NCBI GenBank assembly: GCA_964474905.1
Contig: CAYYUP010000004.1
Span: forward strand, 105,020 to 169,019
Length of the DNA: 64,000 nucleotides
From: JADJRG01 sp964474905
Lineage (GTDB): Bacteria; Myxococcota_A; Polyangia; Nannocystales; Nannocystaceae
Direction: 5' to 3'
Shown: positions 8,851 through 17,499 of the stretch, in pieces
Layout of the letters: each line of letters starts with the position of its first letter
Numbering within the stretch: the stretch's first letter is position 1
The notes under the pieces: model-generated
What the model was told of the DNA's origin: nothing
Databases searched by the model: none
The model's input: only the letters and a program-made list of their open reading frames with translations
Translations under genes and position numbers: made by a program

Positions 8851-9360
8851 AGCGGGCACAGTGTAGCGGAGGCCTACGACAGAAAAGGGGTTTGTCCGGT
8901 GCGAAGTTTCTTCGAGAGGCCGACCTCGGTTCTCTCGATCGGCGTCGCCGAAGCGGACGTCGTTCACCACATGACGGACATGCCACGTCGACACGCTCTC
9001 GCCAAATTTTTGCGTAGCCCGGGGAAACATGCCTTCGGTGGGCCTCCTGGATCCTCTGAGTGCATTGGCCGAGTTGTTGCGGGCGCGTCTTGAGGAGGGC
9101 CGTCGACGCTTTTCACTGAGATCGGCTCATTGAGATCGGCTCGTCGCGATCGCCTCTCGTGCGAGCTTTTTGAGATCGGTCCCGACGAGATCCGAGAGAG
9201 TCGGTATTCTCGAAAAACGATTGAGCACGGGAGCTGAACTGGTTTGAGTTTTGGTCTCGATGCCCGTGATAGAGCCGTCACGAGCCGTATTGAGGTTCGC
9301 GAAGAGGCATCGGCGGGCGGCAGCGCGCGGTCCAGACCCGGCGACCGCGAGCGAACTCTC
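8851..9360. other. 510-bp stretch between two minus-strand genes: one possible small ORF and a short repeat
   Basis: No established gene is visible. A 34-codon plus-strand ORF sits at 9029-9133 (listed separately). The motif TGAGATCGG occurs three times, at 9117, 9131 and 9171, twice extended to TGAGATCGGCTC. No RNA gene or terminator is evident. Confidence 0.4.
9029..9133 (+). CDS. Possible small protein (34 residues)
   Basis: An ATG at 9029 is preceded at a suitable distance by CCGGGGA, a possible ribosome binding site. The frame encodes 34 residues predicted to form one amphipathic helix (GLLDPLSALAELLRARLEEG), then a basic tail, and stops at TGA 9131-9133. It is divergent from the AgmX/PglI-type gene. 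Nothing but the SD-like sequence and helix periodicity supports it, and a chance ORF is quite possible in DNA of this GC content. Confidence 0.18.
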   Translation: MPSVGLLDPLSALAELLRARLEEGRRRFSLRSAH

Positions 9361-10748
9361 TCAGAGATATGTGGCGCGCTCCAAGTGGGGACGCTTGGGG
9401 GGTTTTTGGCGGCCACGAAGCGCCGGCTCGGCCCGCTGCCAGCCACCGATGGACTGCTCCAAGGCCTCTGCGACCGCGAGCGTCAGATGATCGTTGCCGC
9501 GGCGGCCGATGACCTGCACCGCCAGGGGCAGCCCTCGATCAAAGCCCGTGGGCACCGTTGTCGAAGGGAATTCCAAGACATTAAAAAGACCGGTGCACAC
9601 GAAGTCGAAGGGGGTCAGGAGTGGTCCGTGATGGCGCGGCGCGGGCCTCGTATAGGGGGGAAACAGAAGGACTCCATGTGGTCCCAAAATGTCCTCTAAC
9701 TCAGTTTGGAGGGCTTTTCCGGCGCTGACCATGGCGTCGATTTTGGCCGGAATGAAGCGAGTGAGGGCCTCGGCGGCGACGACGACAAGCGCTGGGATCG
9801 TGTGGTGGGAGCGGCCGACGAGGGACTTGAGCAGCTCACGACCTGTGCGAATGGGCGTGCCGTCGCCGAGGATCGTCGAGTAGTCCGGACTGTCGACGGC
9901 GGNNNNNNNNNNNNNNNNNNNNNNNNNNNNNNNNNNNNNNNNNNNNNNNNNNNNNNNNNNNNNNNNNNNNNNNNNNNNNNNNNNNNNNNNNNNNNNNNNN
10001 NNTCGGGCCCGGCGAGCACCCGCATTAGGGGCATCACATCGCGGACTCGGCGGGTCAGCGGACCGCAGACGAGGTACGCGGAGAGTTCGCCTTCGGTTGC
10101 CGGCCAGAAGCCGGTATTCGGGACCATGCGGCCGCTTGGTTTGTGGCCGACGACCCCGCAAAATGCTGCCGGGATACGGATCGATCCGCCGACATCCGCA
10201 CCCAAGGCAAAGGGCACGCCGCCGGCCGCGACGATCGCCCCGTCGCCGCCCGAAGAGCCGCCGCAGGTGCGACTGAGGTCCCAGGGATTGCAGGTGCGGC
10301 CGTAGATCCTGTTGTAGCTCTCGAGCCAGAGGCCGCCCTCGGGCACGTTTGTCTTTGCGACGAGGATAGCCCCAGCACCGCGGAGCCGGCGGATCGTCTC
10401 GGCATCTCGGCTTGAACGAACATGTCTTCTCGACCAGATGCCACCGGTAAGCGGCATGCCCTCGACGGCGATGTAGTCCTTCGTAGTAAAGGGGATGCCG
10501 AGTAGCGGTGGCAGCTCCTTTGGATAGCGGTTGCGGAGAACCAAGGCCTCAGCAGCGGCAGCTTCACGACGGGCGGCCTCGAAACGATCGCTGATGACCG
10601 CGTTGATCAGCGGATTGACCGCTTCGATCCGGCGAATGTGATGCTCTAAGACCTCGACCGGTGAGACCTCGCGACTGCGGATACGGGCCCCCAGATCCAA
10701 AATTGCGCTATCTAAGAGATCTTGCACGGGTTGCAATGTAACGGACAT
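9361..10748 (-). CDS. Amidase-signature family hydrolase (interrupted by an assembly gap)
   Basis: The start at 10748 gives MSVTLQPVQDLLD and then the amidase-signature core: the catalytic Lys in GIPFTTKDY (near residue 90), the Gly/Ser-rich GGSSGGDGA with the cis-Ser, and the nucleophile Ser in GADVGGSIRIPA. This Ser-cisSer-Lys triad is that of fatty-acid-amide hydrolase, GatA and bacterial amidases. A 100-N gap at 9903-10002 removes part of the middle and shifts the apparent frame. The right C-terminal region continues in another frame (DSPDYSTILGDGTPIRTG ... FPSTTVPTGFDRGLPLAVQV) to the stop at 9361. I treat both halves as one intact gene. The phrase TTVPTGFDRGLPLAVQVIG is typical of FAAH-like amidases rather than GatA, and no gatB/gatC is adjacent. 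The substrate cannot be read from sequence. Confidence 0.88.
9903..10002. other. Assembly gap (100 N) inside the amidase gene
   Basis: Placeholder of 100 N. Because 100 is not a multiple of three, the apparent frameshift of the amidase across it is not evidence for a pseudogene. Confidence 0.99.
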
Positions 10749-10822
10749 GCAGCCGCGGTGAGTGACCCACAGCGTCGGTGATCGCTCTGTCCGTACTCAG
10801 GTCAGAGCGCTACGGTTGGCCC

Positions 10823-12850
10823 ATGCGACCCATCACACTCATCGCTGCGGCGGCCGCCCTCCTGGTGGCGAAGTCTGCGACTGCCGCGACTGTTCCCGCC
10901 TCGATTGTCCTCCAAGAGGGAGACGTGCCCGCGGGTGAAGACGAGGCTGTGACGTCCCTAAATTCGCCCGTCACCGACGGCGGCGGACTTGTCGGGTTTA
11001 TCGGTCGGCTCGGTGTCAGTGACTATTTCGTTTGGTTCGACGACCAGGTCATCTGGAAGAACAGCGATGAGCAGGACGAGATCCTGGGCGGCGCCGAATC
11101 GGCAATGGGTAACGCGGGCAAGAACGGATTTCTTTACAGTCCAAAGGTCAGCGGCAGCGACAGCGTGTGGTCCCAAAATGGCCTTCTCGCGATCGAAAAT
11201 GTAGCGGCGCCGGGTTTTCCAGAGGGCACCAACTCGACCTTCCACAGCCGGCCGATGATGACCCCTGACGGCACCGCCTACTGGATCTCCGGATTTAACG
11301 AGGACGGCGGCACGGGTACCCAGGGGCGCATGATCTACCGAGCTCCGGCTGCCGATCCAGATCTCATCGAGGTGGTGCTGCGCTCCGATGATCTGCTCGG
11401 CGGATTGGCGATAGCTCGGCCGAGCGGTATCGGCTTTGACTTTCAGATCTCTGACGACGGCAACCACCATATCCATGACCTGCTTCTTGATACAGGTTCG
11501 ACTGCAAATGACGGTGCGGTCTACGTCGACGGTGTGCTCGTTGCCCGCGAAGATGCCCCGAATGGCGATGGCGACGACTGGGATAATTTTGATCTCATGG
11601 CGATCAACAATGCCGGCAATTACATGTTCTCCGGCGATGGCGATGGCCCCGGCGACACCGATGAGTACCTGGTCTACAACGGCGAAATCCAGCTTCGCGA
11701 GGGCGATACGGTCGACGGCATCACGCTGGCGAACGCGGCGAGGATCAACGGCCTCAGCCTCAGCAATACAGGCACGGCGGTCCATCTGTGGAGCTACACG
11801 GGCGGCAACGAGGTGCTCTTTTACACCTGTGATGCGGCTGATCTGGCGAACTCAAAGGTGGTTCTCCAGCGCGGCGATGAGCTGGATCTCGACGACGATG
11901 GTGTCGGTGATACGACGGTCACCGACTTTAACGCGTCGACCTCGGTCGGTCTGGGTCTCAACCTCGCCGAGGACGGCTACCTCTACGTCGAACTCGATCT
12001 CGACGATGGCAACGGCGATGTCGAGGCGATCGTCAAGCTCGAGCTACCTAACTGTTGCGGCGATGGCAAGGTGCTAGAGGGCCTAGAGGAGTGTGATGAC
12101 GGCAACCAAATCGACACCGACGAGTGCCCGACGAATTGTTTTGCTGCGGTGTGTGGCGATGGTTTTGTCCAAGATGGTGCCGAAGAGTGTGATGACAGCA
12201 ATGACGACAACGCAGATGCCTGTGTGTCCTGTGCGCTCGCGATCTGCGGCGATGGTTTTGTCGAGGCCGGGGTCGAGGAGTGTGATGACGGCAATGAGAT
12301 CGAGACCGACGCTTGCACTCCAGACTGCGTTGCTGCTGCCTGTGGGGACAGCTTGATCCAGGAGGGCATCGAGGAGTGCGATGACGGTAATACGCTCGAC
12401 GACGATGGCTGCTCGGCGACCTGCATGATCGAGGCGGATACGACCAGCGGCACGGACACCGACACGGACACGGACACCGACACCGACGGCACAGACGGCA
12501 CAAACGGCACAAACGGCACAGACGGCACGGACGGCACAGACGGCACGGACGGCACGGACGGCACAGACGGCACGGGCGGCACGACGGGCGGCACGACGGG
12601 CGGCACGACGGGCGGCACGACGGGCGGCATGGGCGAGACGACCGGCATGGGCTCGGCGACCTCGAACTCGGCTTCAACCGGCGACAGCGATTCGGACTCG
12701 ACCGGTGACAGCGACTCGGCGACGACGGGAGGTCAGATCGATGACGAGTCGGGATGCGGCTGTGACACTAGAGCGAATACGCGCAATCAGGGCGCCCTTG
12801 CGATCCTGTCGCTCGGGCTCTTTGGCATGATTCGCCGGCGGCGGCGTTAG
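10823..12850 (+). CDS. Secreted surface protein with DUF4215 Cys repeats, low-complexity stalk and MYXO-CTERM-like tail
   Basis: The ATG at 10823 is followed by a signal peptide (RPITLIAAAAALLVAKSATA). Residues 25-400 form a beta-rich domain with Asp/Gly-rich loops. Three to four Cys repeats follow, each containing C-G-D-G...E-E-C-D-D-G/S-N (DUF4215, known from myxobacterial secreted proteins). A stalk of Thr-Asp, then Gly-Thr-Asp, then Gly-Gly-Thr-Thr repeats comes next. The C-terminus has GCGC, a hydrophobic segment (GALAILSLGLFGMI) and RRRRR, the layout of the MYXO-CTERM sorting signal, which anchors proteins to the myxobacterial surface after processing at the Cys. The gene is divergent from the amidase, with only 74 bp between starts. 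Ligand or role is unknown. Confidence 0.82.
   Translation: MRPITLIAAAAALLVAKSATAATVPASIVLQEGDVPAGEDEAVTSLNSPVTDGGGLVGFIGRLGVSDYFVWFDDQVIWKNSDEQDEILGGAESAMGNAGKNGFLYSPKVSGSDSVWSQNGLLAIENVAAPGFPEGTNSTFHSRPMMTPDGTAYWISGFNEDGGTGTQGRMIYRAPAADPDLIEVVLRSDDLLGGLAIARPSGIGFDFQISDDGNHHIHDLLLDTGSTANDGAVYVDGVLVAREDAPNGDGDDWDNFDLMAINNAGNYMFSGDGDGPGDTDEYLVYNGEIQLREGDTVDGITLANAARINGLSLSNTGTAVHLWSYTGGNEVLFYTCDAADLANSKVVLQRGDELDLDDDGVGDTTVTDFNASTSVGLGLNLAEDGYLYVELDLDDGNGDVEAIVKLELPNCCGDGKVLEGLEECDDGNQIDTDECPTNCFAAVCGDGFVQDGAEECDDSNDDNADACVSCALAICGDGFVEAGVEECDDGNEIETDACTPDCVAAACGDSLIQEGIEECDDGNTLDDDGCSATCMIEADTTSGTDTDTDTDTDTDGTDGTNGTNGTDGTDGTDGTDGTDGTDGTGGTTGGTTGGTTGGTTGGMGETTGMGSATSNSASTGDSDSDSTGDSDSATTGGQIDDESGCGCDTRANTRNQGALAILSLGLFGMIRRRRR
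12449..12628 (+). repeat. In-frame low-complexity tandem repeat encoding the Thr/Asp/Gly stalk
   Basis: Short units of ACGGACACC, then GACGGCACA / GACGGCACG, then ACGGGCGGC follow one another without breaking the frame. Such arrays vary in length by slippage, so the stalk length is probably polymorphic. It lies inside the MYXO-CTERM-like protein gene. Confidence 0.85.
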
Positions 12851-12934
12851 GTCTAACGGTGTGGCCGACACGGTCTTCGCGATGGCTGAGCAGGAGCCGG
12901 GCCAGAGCCGCCGAATTGTGGTACCTAGGGGCCG

Positions 12935-13681
12935 ATGTCCGGCCACAGTAAATGGTCCACGATCAAGCGGAAGAAGGCGTTGATCGACGCCAAGAAGGGC
13001 AAGATCTTCACTAAGTTGGCGCGCGAGATCACCATCGCCGCCAAGGAGGGCGGTGGGGATCCCGACGGCAACCCCCGCCTCCGCCTCGCGATCTCCCAGG
13101 CCCGTGCGGCGAACATGCCCAAGGACAACCAGGAGCGGGCGATCAACAAGGGCACAGGCGAGCTCGCGGATGTCACCTTTGAGAGCTTCGTCTACGAGGG
13201 GCGCGGTCCCGGCGGATCGTGTTTTCTGCTGGTCGGCGATACCGACAATCGCAACCGCACGGTCGCCGAGATCCGCCACACCTTCTCCAAGTACGGCGGG
13301 GAACTCAGCGCTCCCGGTGCGGTGACATGGATGTTCGATTACAAGGGCGTCATCGAGATCGAGAAGGACGCGATCGACGAGGATACGCTGATGGAGCGGG
13401 CTCTCGGGGCTGGCGCCGAGGACATCCAGGACTGGGATGGCTCCTGGGGCGTGCTCGCAGATCCCTCAGACTTCAGCGCGGTCGAAGAGGAGTTTCGCGA
13501 ACTCAACCCCGACGCCGAGGTCCGCTACCTCCTCAAGCCCGAGAACGAGCTGCTTCTCGAGGGCAACTTGGCGATCCAAGTCGCGAAGTTTTGGGCGCTC
13601 CTAGACGACAACGACGATGTCGCCAAGAGCTACGCCAACGTCACGATCGCCGACGAGATCCTGGACGAATTTGGGCCCTAG
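12935..13681 (+). CDS. yebC: YebC/PmpR/TACO1 family protein
   Basis: The N-terminus MSGHSKWSTIKRKK and the phrases NMPKDNQERAI and FVYEGRGPGG are hallmarks of the YebC family. The 248-residue length is normal. Members were first described as DNA-binding regulators and are now also known as translation factors that help ribosomes pass difficult stretches. The gene stands directly upstream of ruvC (6-bp gap) and ruvA, the common bacterial order yebC-ruvC-ruvA, and is probably co-transcribed with them. Confidence 0.96.
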   Translation: MSGHSKWSTIKRKKALIDAKKGKIFTKLAREITIAAKEGGGDPDGNPRLRLAISQARAANMPKDNQERAINKGTGELADVTFESFVYEGRGPGGSCFLLVGDTDNRNRTVAEIRHTFSKYGGELSAPGAVTWMFDYKGVIEIEKDAIDEDTLMERALGAGAEDIQDWDGSWGVLADPSDFSAVEEEFRELNPDAEVRYLLKPENELLLEGNLAIQVAKFWALLDDNDDVAKSYANVTIADEILDEFGP

Positions 13682-13687
13682 GATTCC

Positions 13688-14200
13688 GTGAGTCGCCCGC
13701 CGATCCGCGTTTTGGGGGTCGACCCCGGCACCCGCGTGGTCGGCTACGGTCTTATCGATCTCGTTGGTCCGCGGGTGAGCTACATCGAGTGCGGTGTGCT
13801 CAAGCTGCCGACCGACGAGGCGATCCCGCAGCGGATCCATCGCCTGACGGTCGCGCTCGCCGAGGTCGTCAGCGAATTTGCGCCGGCGGTGATGGCGATC
13901 GAGGCCGCTTTTCACGGGGTCAACGCCATGTCCGCGCTTAAGCTCGGCCAGGCCCGCGGGGCGATCATGACGATGGCGATCGATCGCGGCTTAGAGGTGC
14001 ACGAGTACCCTCCGGCGACCGTCAAGAAGGCCGTCGCAGGTCATGGCCGGGCGACCAAGGCCGAGATCCAGGCGCGGGTGCGGCTGCTCTGTCACCTCCG
14101 CCGTGAGCCCAGCTCAGATGCCGCCGATGCCCTGGCGATCGCCCTCTGCTACGGGCACACTGGCCGCGCGCCCGCGAGCGGGCGGAGGAGACGGCGATGA
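13688..14200 (+). CDS. ruvC: Holliday junction resolvase RuvC
   Basis: The GTG start at 13688 gives 170 residues, the usual RuvC length. Acidic metal ligands are at the expected places: Asp in GVDPGTRVVGYG near the N-terminus, Glu in MAIEAAFHGVNAMSALKLGQ near 66, and the C-terminal pair in SDAADALAIALCYGH. RuvC cuts Holliday junctions symmetrically in complex with RuvAB. Its stop overlaps the ruvA start (ATGA, 14197-14200). ruvB is not in this window. Confidence 0.96.
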   Translation: MSRPPIRVLGVDPGTRVVGYGLIDLVGPRVSYIECGVLKLPTDEAIPQRIHRLTVALAEVVSEFAPAVMAIEAAFHGVNAMSALKLGQARGAIMTMAIDRGLEVHEYPPATVKKAVAGHGRATKAEIQARVRLLCHLRREPSSDAADALAIALCYGHTGRAPASGRRRRR

Positions 14201-14823
14201 TCGGATGGCTCTCAGGACAGGTTTTGGCGCGCGAGCCCAGGCGGGGCACCGTCACCCTCGACGTTAACGGTCTCGGCTACGAGGTTCGGGTCTCGATCCA
14301 AACGCTCGGAGCCGTGCCCGATGAGGGCGAGTGCTGCACCCTGTGGATCCACACCCACGTCCGCGAGGAGCAGCTCGCGCTCTTTGGGTTTACGTCGCCG
14401 GCGGAGCGCGAGCTCTTCCTGCTCCTCTTGAGCGTGCCCAAGGTCGGGCCCAAAAATGCGATCGCCGTGCTCGGCGGCCTGCCCAGCGACGAGCTGATCC
14501 GCTGCATCGCGGCCGGCGAAAAGGGCAGGCTCGAGAAAATCCCAGGGATCGGCAAGAAGACCGCCGACCAGATCCTGCTCTCGCTTAGCGAGAAGGTGCT
14601 CTCTCTCCTCGACCCCGACGAAGAGGCGCCGGCCGTGGCTGCAACAGGTCGTCCCGATGCGATCGTCGAGGAGGCAAACGCAGTGTTGGTCGGTCTCGGA
14701 TGGCGCTTGAAGCAGGTCGACAAGGCCCTGGCGCAGGTCACCCAGAGCGACGCTTGGGAGGCCAATCCGGGTAGCCTAGATGAGCTTGTGCGCCGGACCT
14801 TGGCCCAGCTCATGGAGCGTTAG
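14197..14823 (+). CDS. ruvA: Holliday junction branch migration protein RuvA
   Basis: The 208-residue product starts MIGWLSGQVLAREP and has the RuvA oligonucleotide-binding N-terminal domain (VNGLGYEVRVS). Two helix-hairpin-helix motifs follow (LLLSVPKVGPKNAIAVLG and LEKIPGIGKKTADQILL), then the C-terminal domain III that contacts RuvB. It is coupled to ruvC by a 4-bp overlap. The RuvB motor must be encoded elsewhere. Confidence 0.96.
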   Translation: MIGWLSGQVLAREPRRGTVTLDVNGLGYEVRVSIQTLGAVPDEGECCTLWIHTHVREEQLALFGFTSPAERELFLLLLSVPKVGPKNAIAVLGGLPSDELIRCIAAGEKGRLEKIPGIGKKTADQILLSLSEKVLSLLDPDEEAPAVAATGRPDAIVEEANAVLVGLGWRLKQVDKALAQVTQSDAWEANPGSLDELVRRTLAQLMER

Positions 14824-14847
14824 CTCGCCGCGCGGGCTACGATCGGC

Positions 14848-15702
14848 CTAAAAACGGCCGCTGATCGCGATCCCGCCGAAGGTCGGCAGGATTTGGAAGT
14901 GCGCATGCTCTGCCCGCCAGACGGCGGTCTTGCGCTTGCCCTTGGCGAAGACAACACCGCCCGTGATCGCGAGGATCGCACCGACGCCGGCCAGGCCCAA
15001 GCCGACGCCTGTGAGTAGGTTGGCGCGCTTGCCATCGTCGAGTACGCCGTCGATGTCGGACTCTAGGTCGGTGCACTTGGTCGAGGGCGAGGCCGAGTCG
15101 CAGTTGGCATTGTCTTGCTCGGAGCGCAGATCCTTGATGTCGTCGGTGAGAGTGGCACCTTTGAGGCCGAAGGGAATACCCACTGCAGCGCCGCCGATGA
15201 GGAGCGCGCCCCCTGTGCTAAGCAGCACGGCGCCGGCGATCTTTTGACCCTTGCCGGGATCGGGCTCGGGGAGCGGCGGCGGTTCGGGCTCGGGCTCAGG
15301 CTCGGGTTCGGCCTCGGCGGCTTCGGCCTCGGCGATCATGGCCTCGATGGTGTCGAGCTCGGGCTGCACATCCGCGGGGTCTCCGAGTGTCGGATCCGCC
15401 TGCAGCGCGACGATGAATTTTTCGAAGGTGATCTTCGCTTCGCGGAGGTGGGCAACATCCTGGCTCTGGTCGTACCAATCTCGGTACGTCTGGCCGATGT
15501 AATAGAGCATCAGCGGATCGTCAGAGATCCTGTACGCCTCGTCCATCTTTGCGATGGCGCTCTCAAAAAGACCGTTGGCGTAGTCCGCTTGTCCCTGCTT
15601 GTAGAGCAGTTCGGGATCTGGTTCCTCCGCCCGCGCGACCGAGGGCATGGCGAGCCCGGTGCTGAGGGCCGCCACGAGAGCGAGGTGAGTTAGAGATCGC
15701 AT
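14848..15702 (-). CDS. Exported tetratricopeptide-like protein with Pro/Glu linker and two membrane segments
   Basis: The ATG at 15702 gives 284 residues starting with a signal peptide (RSLTHLALVAALSTGLAMPSVARA). Residues 28-105 look like TPR helices (LYKQGQADYANGLFESAIAK, PLMLYYIGQTYRDW). Residues 115-145 are an acidic then EPEP-type linker. The C-terminal half has two hydrophobic segments (IAGAVLLSTGGALLIGGAAVG and LLTGVGLGLAGVGAILAITGGVVF) around a loop with two Cys. This layout (signal, TPR, Pro/Glu linker, Gly-rich membrane hairpin) recurs in uncharacterised myxobacterial proteins. It is convergent with ruvA. Function unknown. Confidence 0.72.
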   Translation of the reverse strand: MRSLTHLALVAALSTGLAMPSVARAEEPDPELLYKQGQADYANGLFESAIAKMDEAYRISDDPLMLYYIGQTYRDWYDQSQDVAHLREAKITFEKFIVALQADPTLGDPADVQPELDTIEAMIAEAEAAEAEPEPEPEPEPPPLPEPDPGKGQKIAGAVLLSTGGALLIGGAAVGIPFGLKGATLTDDIKDLRSEQDNANCDSASPSTKCTDLESDIDGVLDDGKRANLLTGVGLGLAGVGAILAITGGVVFAKGKRKTAVWRAEHAHFQILPTFGGIAISGRF

Positions 15703-15836
15703 GGGACGCCGCAGCTTACGGCGAAAGGGCGCGCTTAGCCTAGGGGCCTTGACCACATGCGTCGCTCCCGCGCGCAACCCTATCGGTGGCGTGGCTCGCA
15801 TCTTGGGGATAGTCTGCGCGGCTGGAGGGCTCAGGT

Positions 15837-16607
15837 TTGTTAAAACGCTTGGTGCAAAAAGCGCAGAAGATCGCGGATCGTCATCTGCCCGAAGAGGTCC
15901 GAGAGGGTGGCAAGAGGATCGCCGAGCGCGTCCTCGAACGGGCCCCTCTGCGCCTGCGCAACGCCGCAGAGACGCTCTTTGGTGGCGACGAGGACGATCT
16001 CCAGAGCCCGCCGCCCACAGGCAGTGTTCGGCGCGAGATCGACGAGGACAGGTCCGAGCCCAAGGTCGTCGTTTTTGGCTACCCCGAAGAGCCAGCGACG
16101 CAGCGGGTCTCGGAGCTACTCGACGGGCAGGGCGTGCCACACCGGCGGATGAACCTGCACGAGCAGCCGGCAGCAGCCCGCCAGATCGCGGGCCTTACGG
16201 GGGTGATGGTGCCGCCCTACGTCTACGTCCGCGGTCGGTATTGGGGTGGAGAAGGGGAGATCGTCAGCCTGATCGAGATCGGCGATCTCGCGGCGGTCGT
16301 CGCCGGCGACCTCGACTCGATCAGCGCCGAATCGCGCCGTATTGGCAAGCTACACGAAGAATTCGATGACTCGATGACGGCCAACAACATCTGCGAGCGG
16401 CTCCGTCTCGGGCATATCGTCGCTACGCACGACCTCGACTGTTGGTGCGAGTCCGATCCAAAAACTGGCGAGCAGCGGATCATCTACGAAGGAGGGCCGC
16501 GACCGATGCAGGACATCGAGGAGATTGCCGAGGAGATCGCCGGGCAGGTCGACGAGGGCGAGCTCGAGGCCCACTGGCTATTAGAGCCCGAAATTTCCAC
16601 GTTTTAG
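15837..16607 (+). CDS. Glutaredoxin/thioredoxin-fold-like protein lacking the active-site cysteines
   Basis: The TTG at 15837 follows a good SD (GGAGGG) and gives 256 residues. Residues 1-55 are a basic amphipathic helix region. Residues 75-155 read like a glutaredoxin domain (VVVFGYPEEPATQRVSELL, then GLTGVMVPPYVYVRGRYWGG with the cis-Pro in VPPY), but the CxxC position reads YPEEP with no Cys. The C-terminal 90 residues contain CWCESD, an unrelated Cys pair. Loss of the redox Cys suggests a structural or binding role. The fold call is by motif wording only. Its 3' end overlaps the convergent ATPase gene by 27 bp. Confidence 0.6.
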   Translation: MLKRLVQKAQKIADRHLPEEVREGGKRIAERVLERAPLRLRNAAETLFGGDEDDLQSPPPTGSVRREIDEDRSEPKVVVFGYPEEPATQRVSELLDGQGVPHRRMNLHEQPAAARQIAGLTGVMVPPYVYVRGRYWGGEGEIVSLIEIGDLAAVVAGDLDSISAESRRIGKLHEEFDDSMTANNICERLRLGHIVATHDLDCWCESDPKTGEQRIIYEGGPRPMQDIEEIAEEIAGQVDEGELEAHWLLEPEISTF

Positions 16608-17408
16608 CGAATTCTCGAAGAGCAGGTGGCCGTCGCTCTCGCGGAGTTTGACGGCGAAGAGCGGACCTAGGATCGCCGGGGTCAGGACGAGATCGGCGGC
16701 GCCGGTAAGCGCTCTGCCATCGGCCGCGCCAAGCACGATCGCCGCATCGGCGCAGCGGCGGGCGAGGTCGAGATCGTGGAGTGCAGTGATCACGGTTGCC
16801 CCGGCACTGGCGAGCTCTCTGCAGAGTTCCATAAAGGCGAGCGCATGGCCCACGTCGAGGGCCGCCGTGGGCTCGTCGAGGAGCAGGAGGGGGGCCTCGG
16901 TCGCGAGCATCCGGGCTAGCATGACCCGCTGACGTTCACCGCCGCTCAGGCTCTGCAAGGATCTCGGCGACAGATCGCCGAGGCCGACACGATCGAGAGC
17001 ATTTGCCACGACTTGGTGATCGACGGCGCTGGGCGGGGCGAAGCGGGGGAGAAATGGGGTGCGCCCGAGCATCACAACCTCGTGCACGCGGAGGTCGTAG
17101 GTGAGGGGCGTCGCCTGTGGCAGATAGGCGAGCTGGCGGGCGCGTAGCCCGGGGCTCATCGTTGTCAGCGACTCGCCGCGCCAGCGGATTGTGCCGGTCG
17201 CGGGTTGCAGGAGACCGGCGAACTCGCGGAGCAGCGTTGTTTTGCCGCTGCCGTTGGGGCCGACGATCGCGGTTACGCTCGCAGGCGCGAAGCGGACATC
17301 GAGGTCCCGGTAAAGGCAACGCCCGCCGATCCGGCGCTCGAGGCCGGAGGCGCAGAACTCAGGCGTAGGAGATGTAGGCGCCGCCTGGATAGATTCTGGG
17401 TCGGGCAT
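16581..17408 (-). CDS. ABC transporter ATP-binding protein, BtuD/FecE/HmuV type
   Basis: The ATG at 17408 gives 275 residues with all nucleotide-binding motifs: Walker A GPNGSGKTT, Q-loop in AYLPQATPL, signature LSGGERQRV, Walker B LLLLDEPTAALD and the switch His in ITALHDLDLARR. The spacing and the switch region match ATPases that energise import of iron-siderophore, haem or vitamin B12. No permease or substrate-binding gene is adjacent, so its partners lie elsewhere. The substrate cannot be decided. The C-terminal codons overlap the convergent upstream gene. Confidence 0.88.
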   Translation of the reverse strand: MPDPESIQAAPTSPTPEFCASGLERRIGGRCLYRDLDVRFAPASVTAIVGPNGSGKTTLLREFAGLLQPATGTIRWRGESLTTMSPGLRARQLAYLPQATPLTYDLRVHEVVMLGRTPFLPRFAPPSAVDHQVVANALDRVGLGDLSPRSLQSLSGGERQRVMLARMLATEAPLLLLDEPTAALDVGHALAFMELCRELASAGATVITALHDLDLARRCADAAIVLGAADGRALTGAADLVLTPAILGPLFAVKLRESDGHLLFENSLKRGNFGL

Positions 17409-17499
17409 GGTCTCGGTGGCTGGTCTTGGGGATCGACCGACGGCGGGGGCAGGCGAGCGCTGGGCTCGGACCCGCGCTGGCGCTACCCTGCCGCAGATC

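Noticed and set aside
9361..10748. Amidase as a frameshifted pseudogene
   Set aside because: The frame change falls exactly across a 100-N placeholder, so it carries no information. Catalytic residues are intact.
12449..12628. CRISPR-like array of short repeats
   Set aside because: Units are 6-9 bp, contiguous, without spacers, and in frame inside a secreted protein gene.
13688..14823. Complete ruvCAB operon
   Set aside because: No ruvB follows. The next gene is convergent and unrelated.
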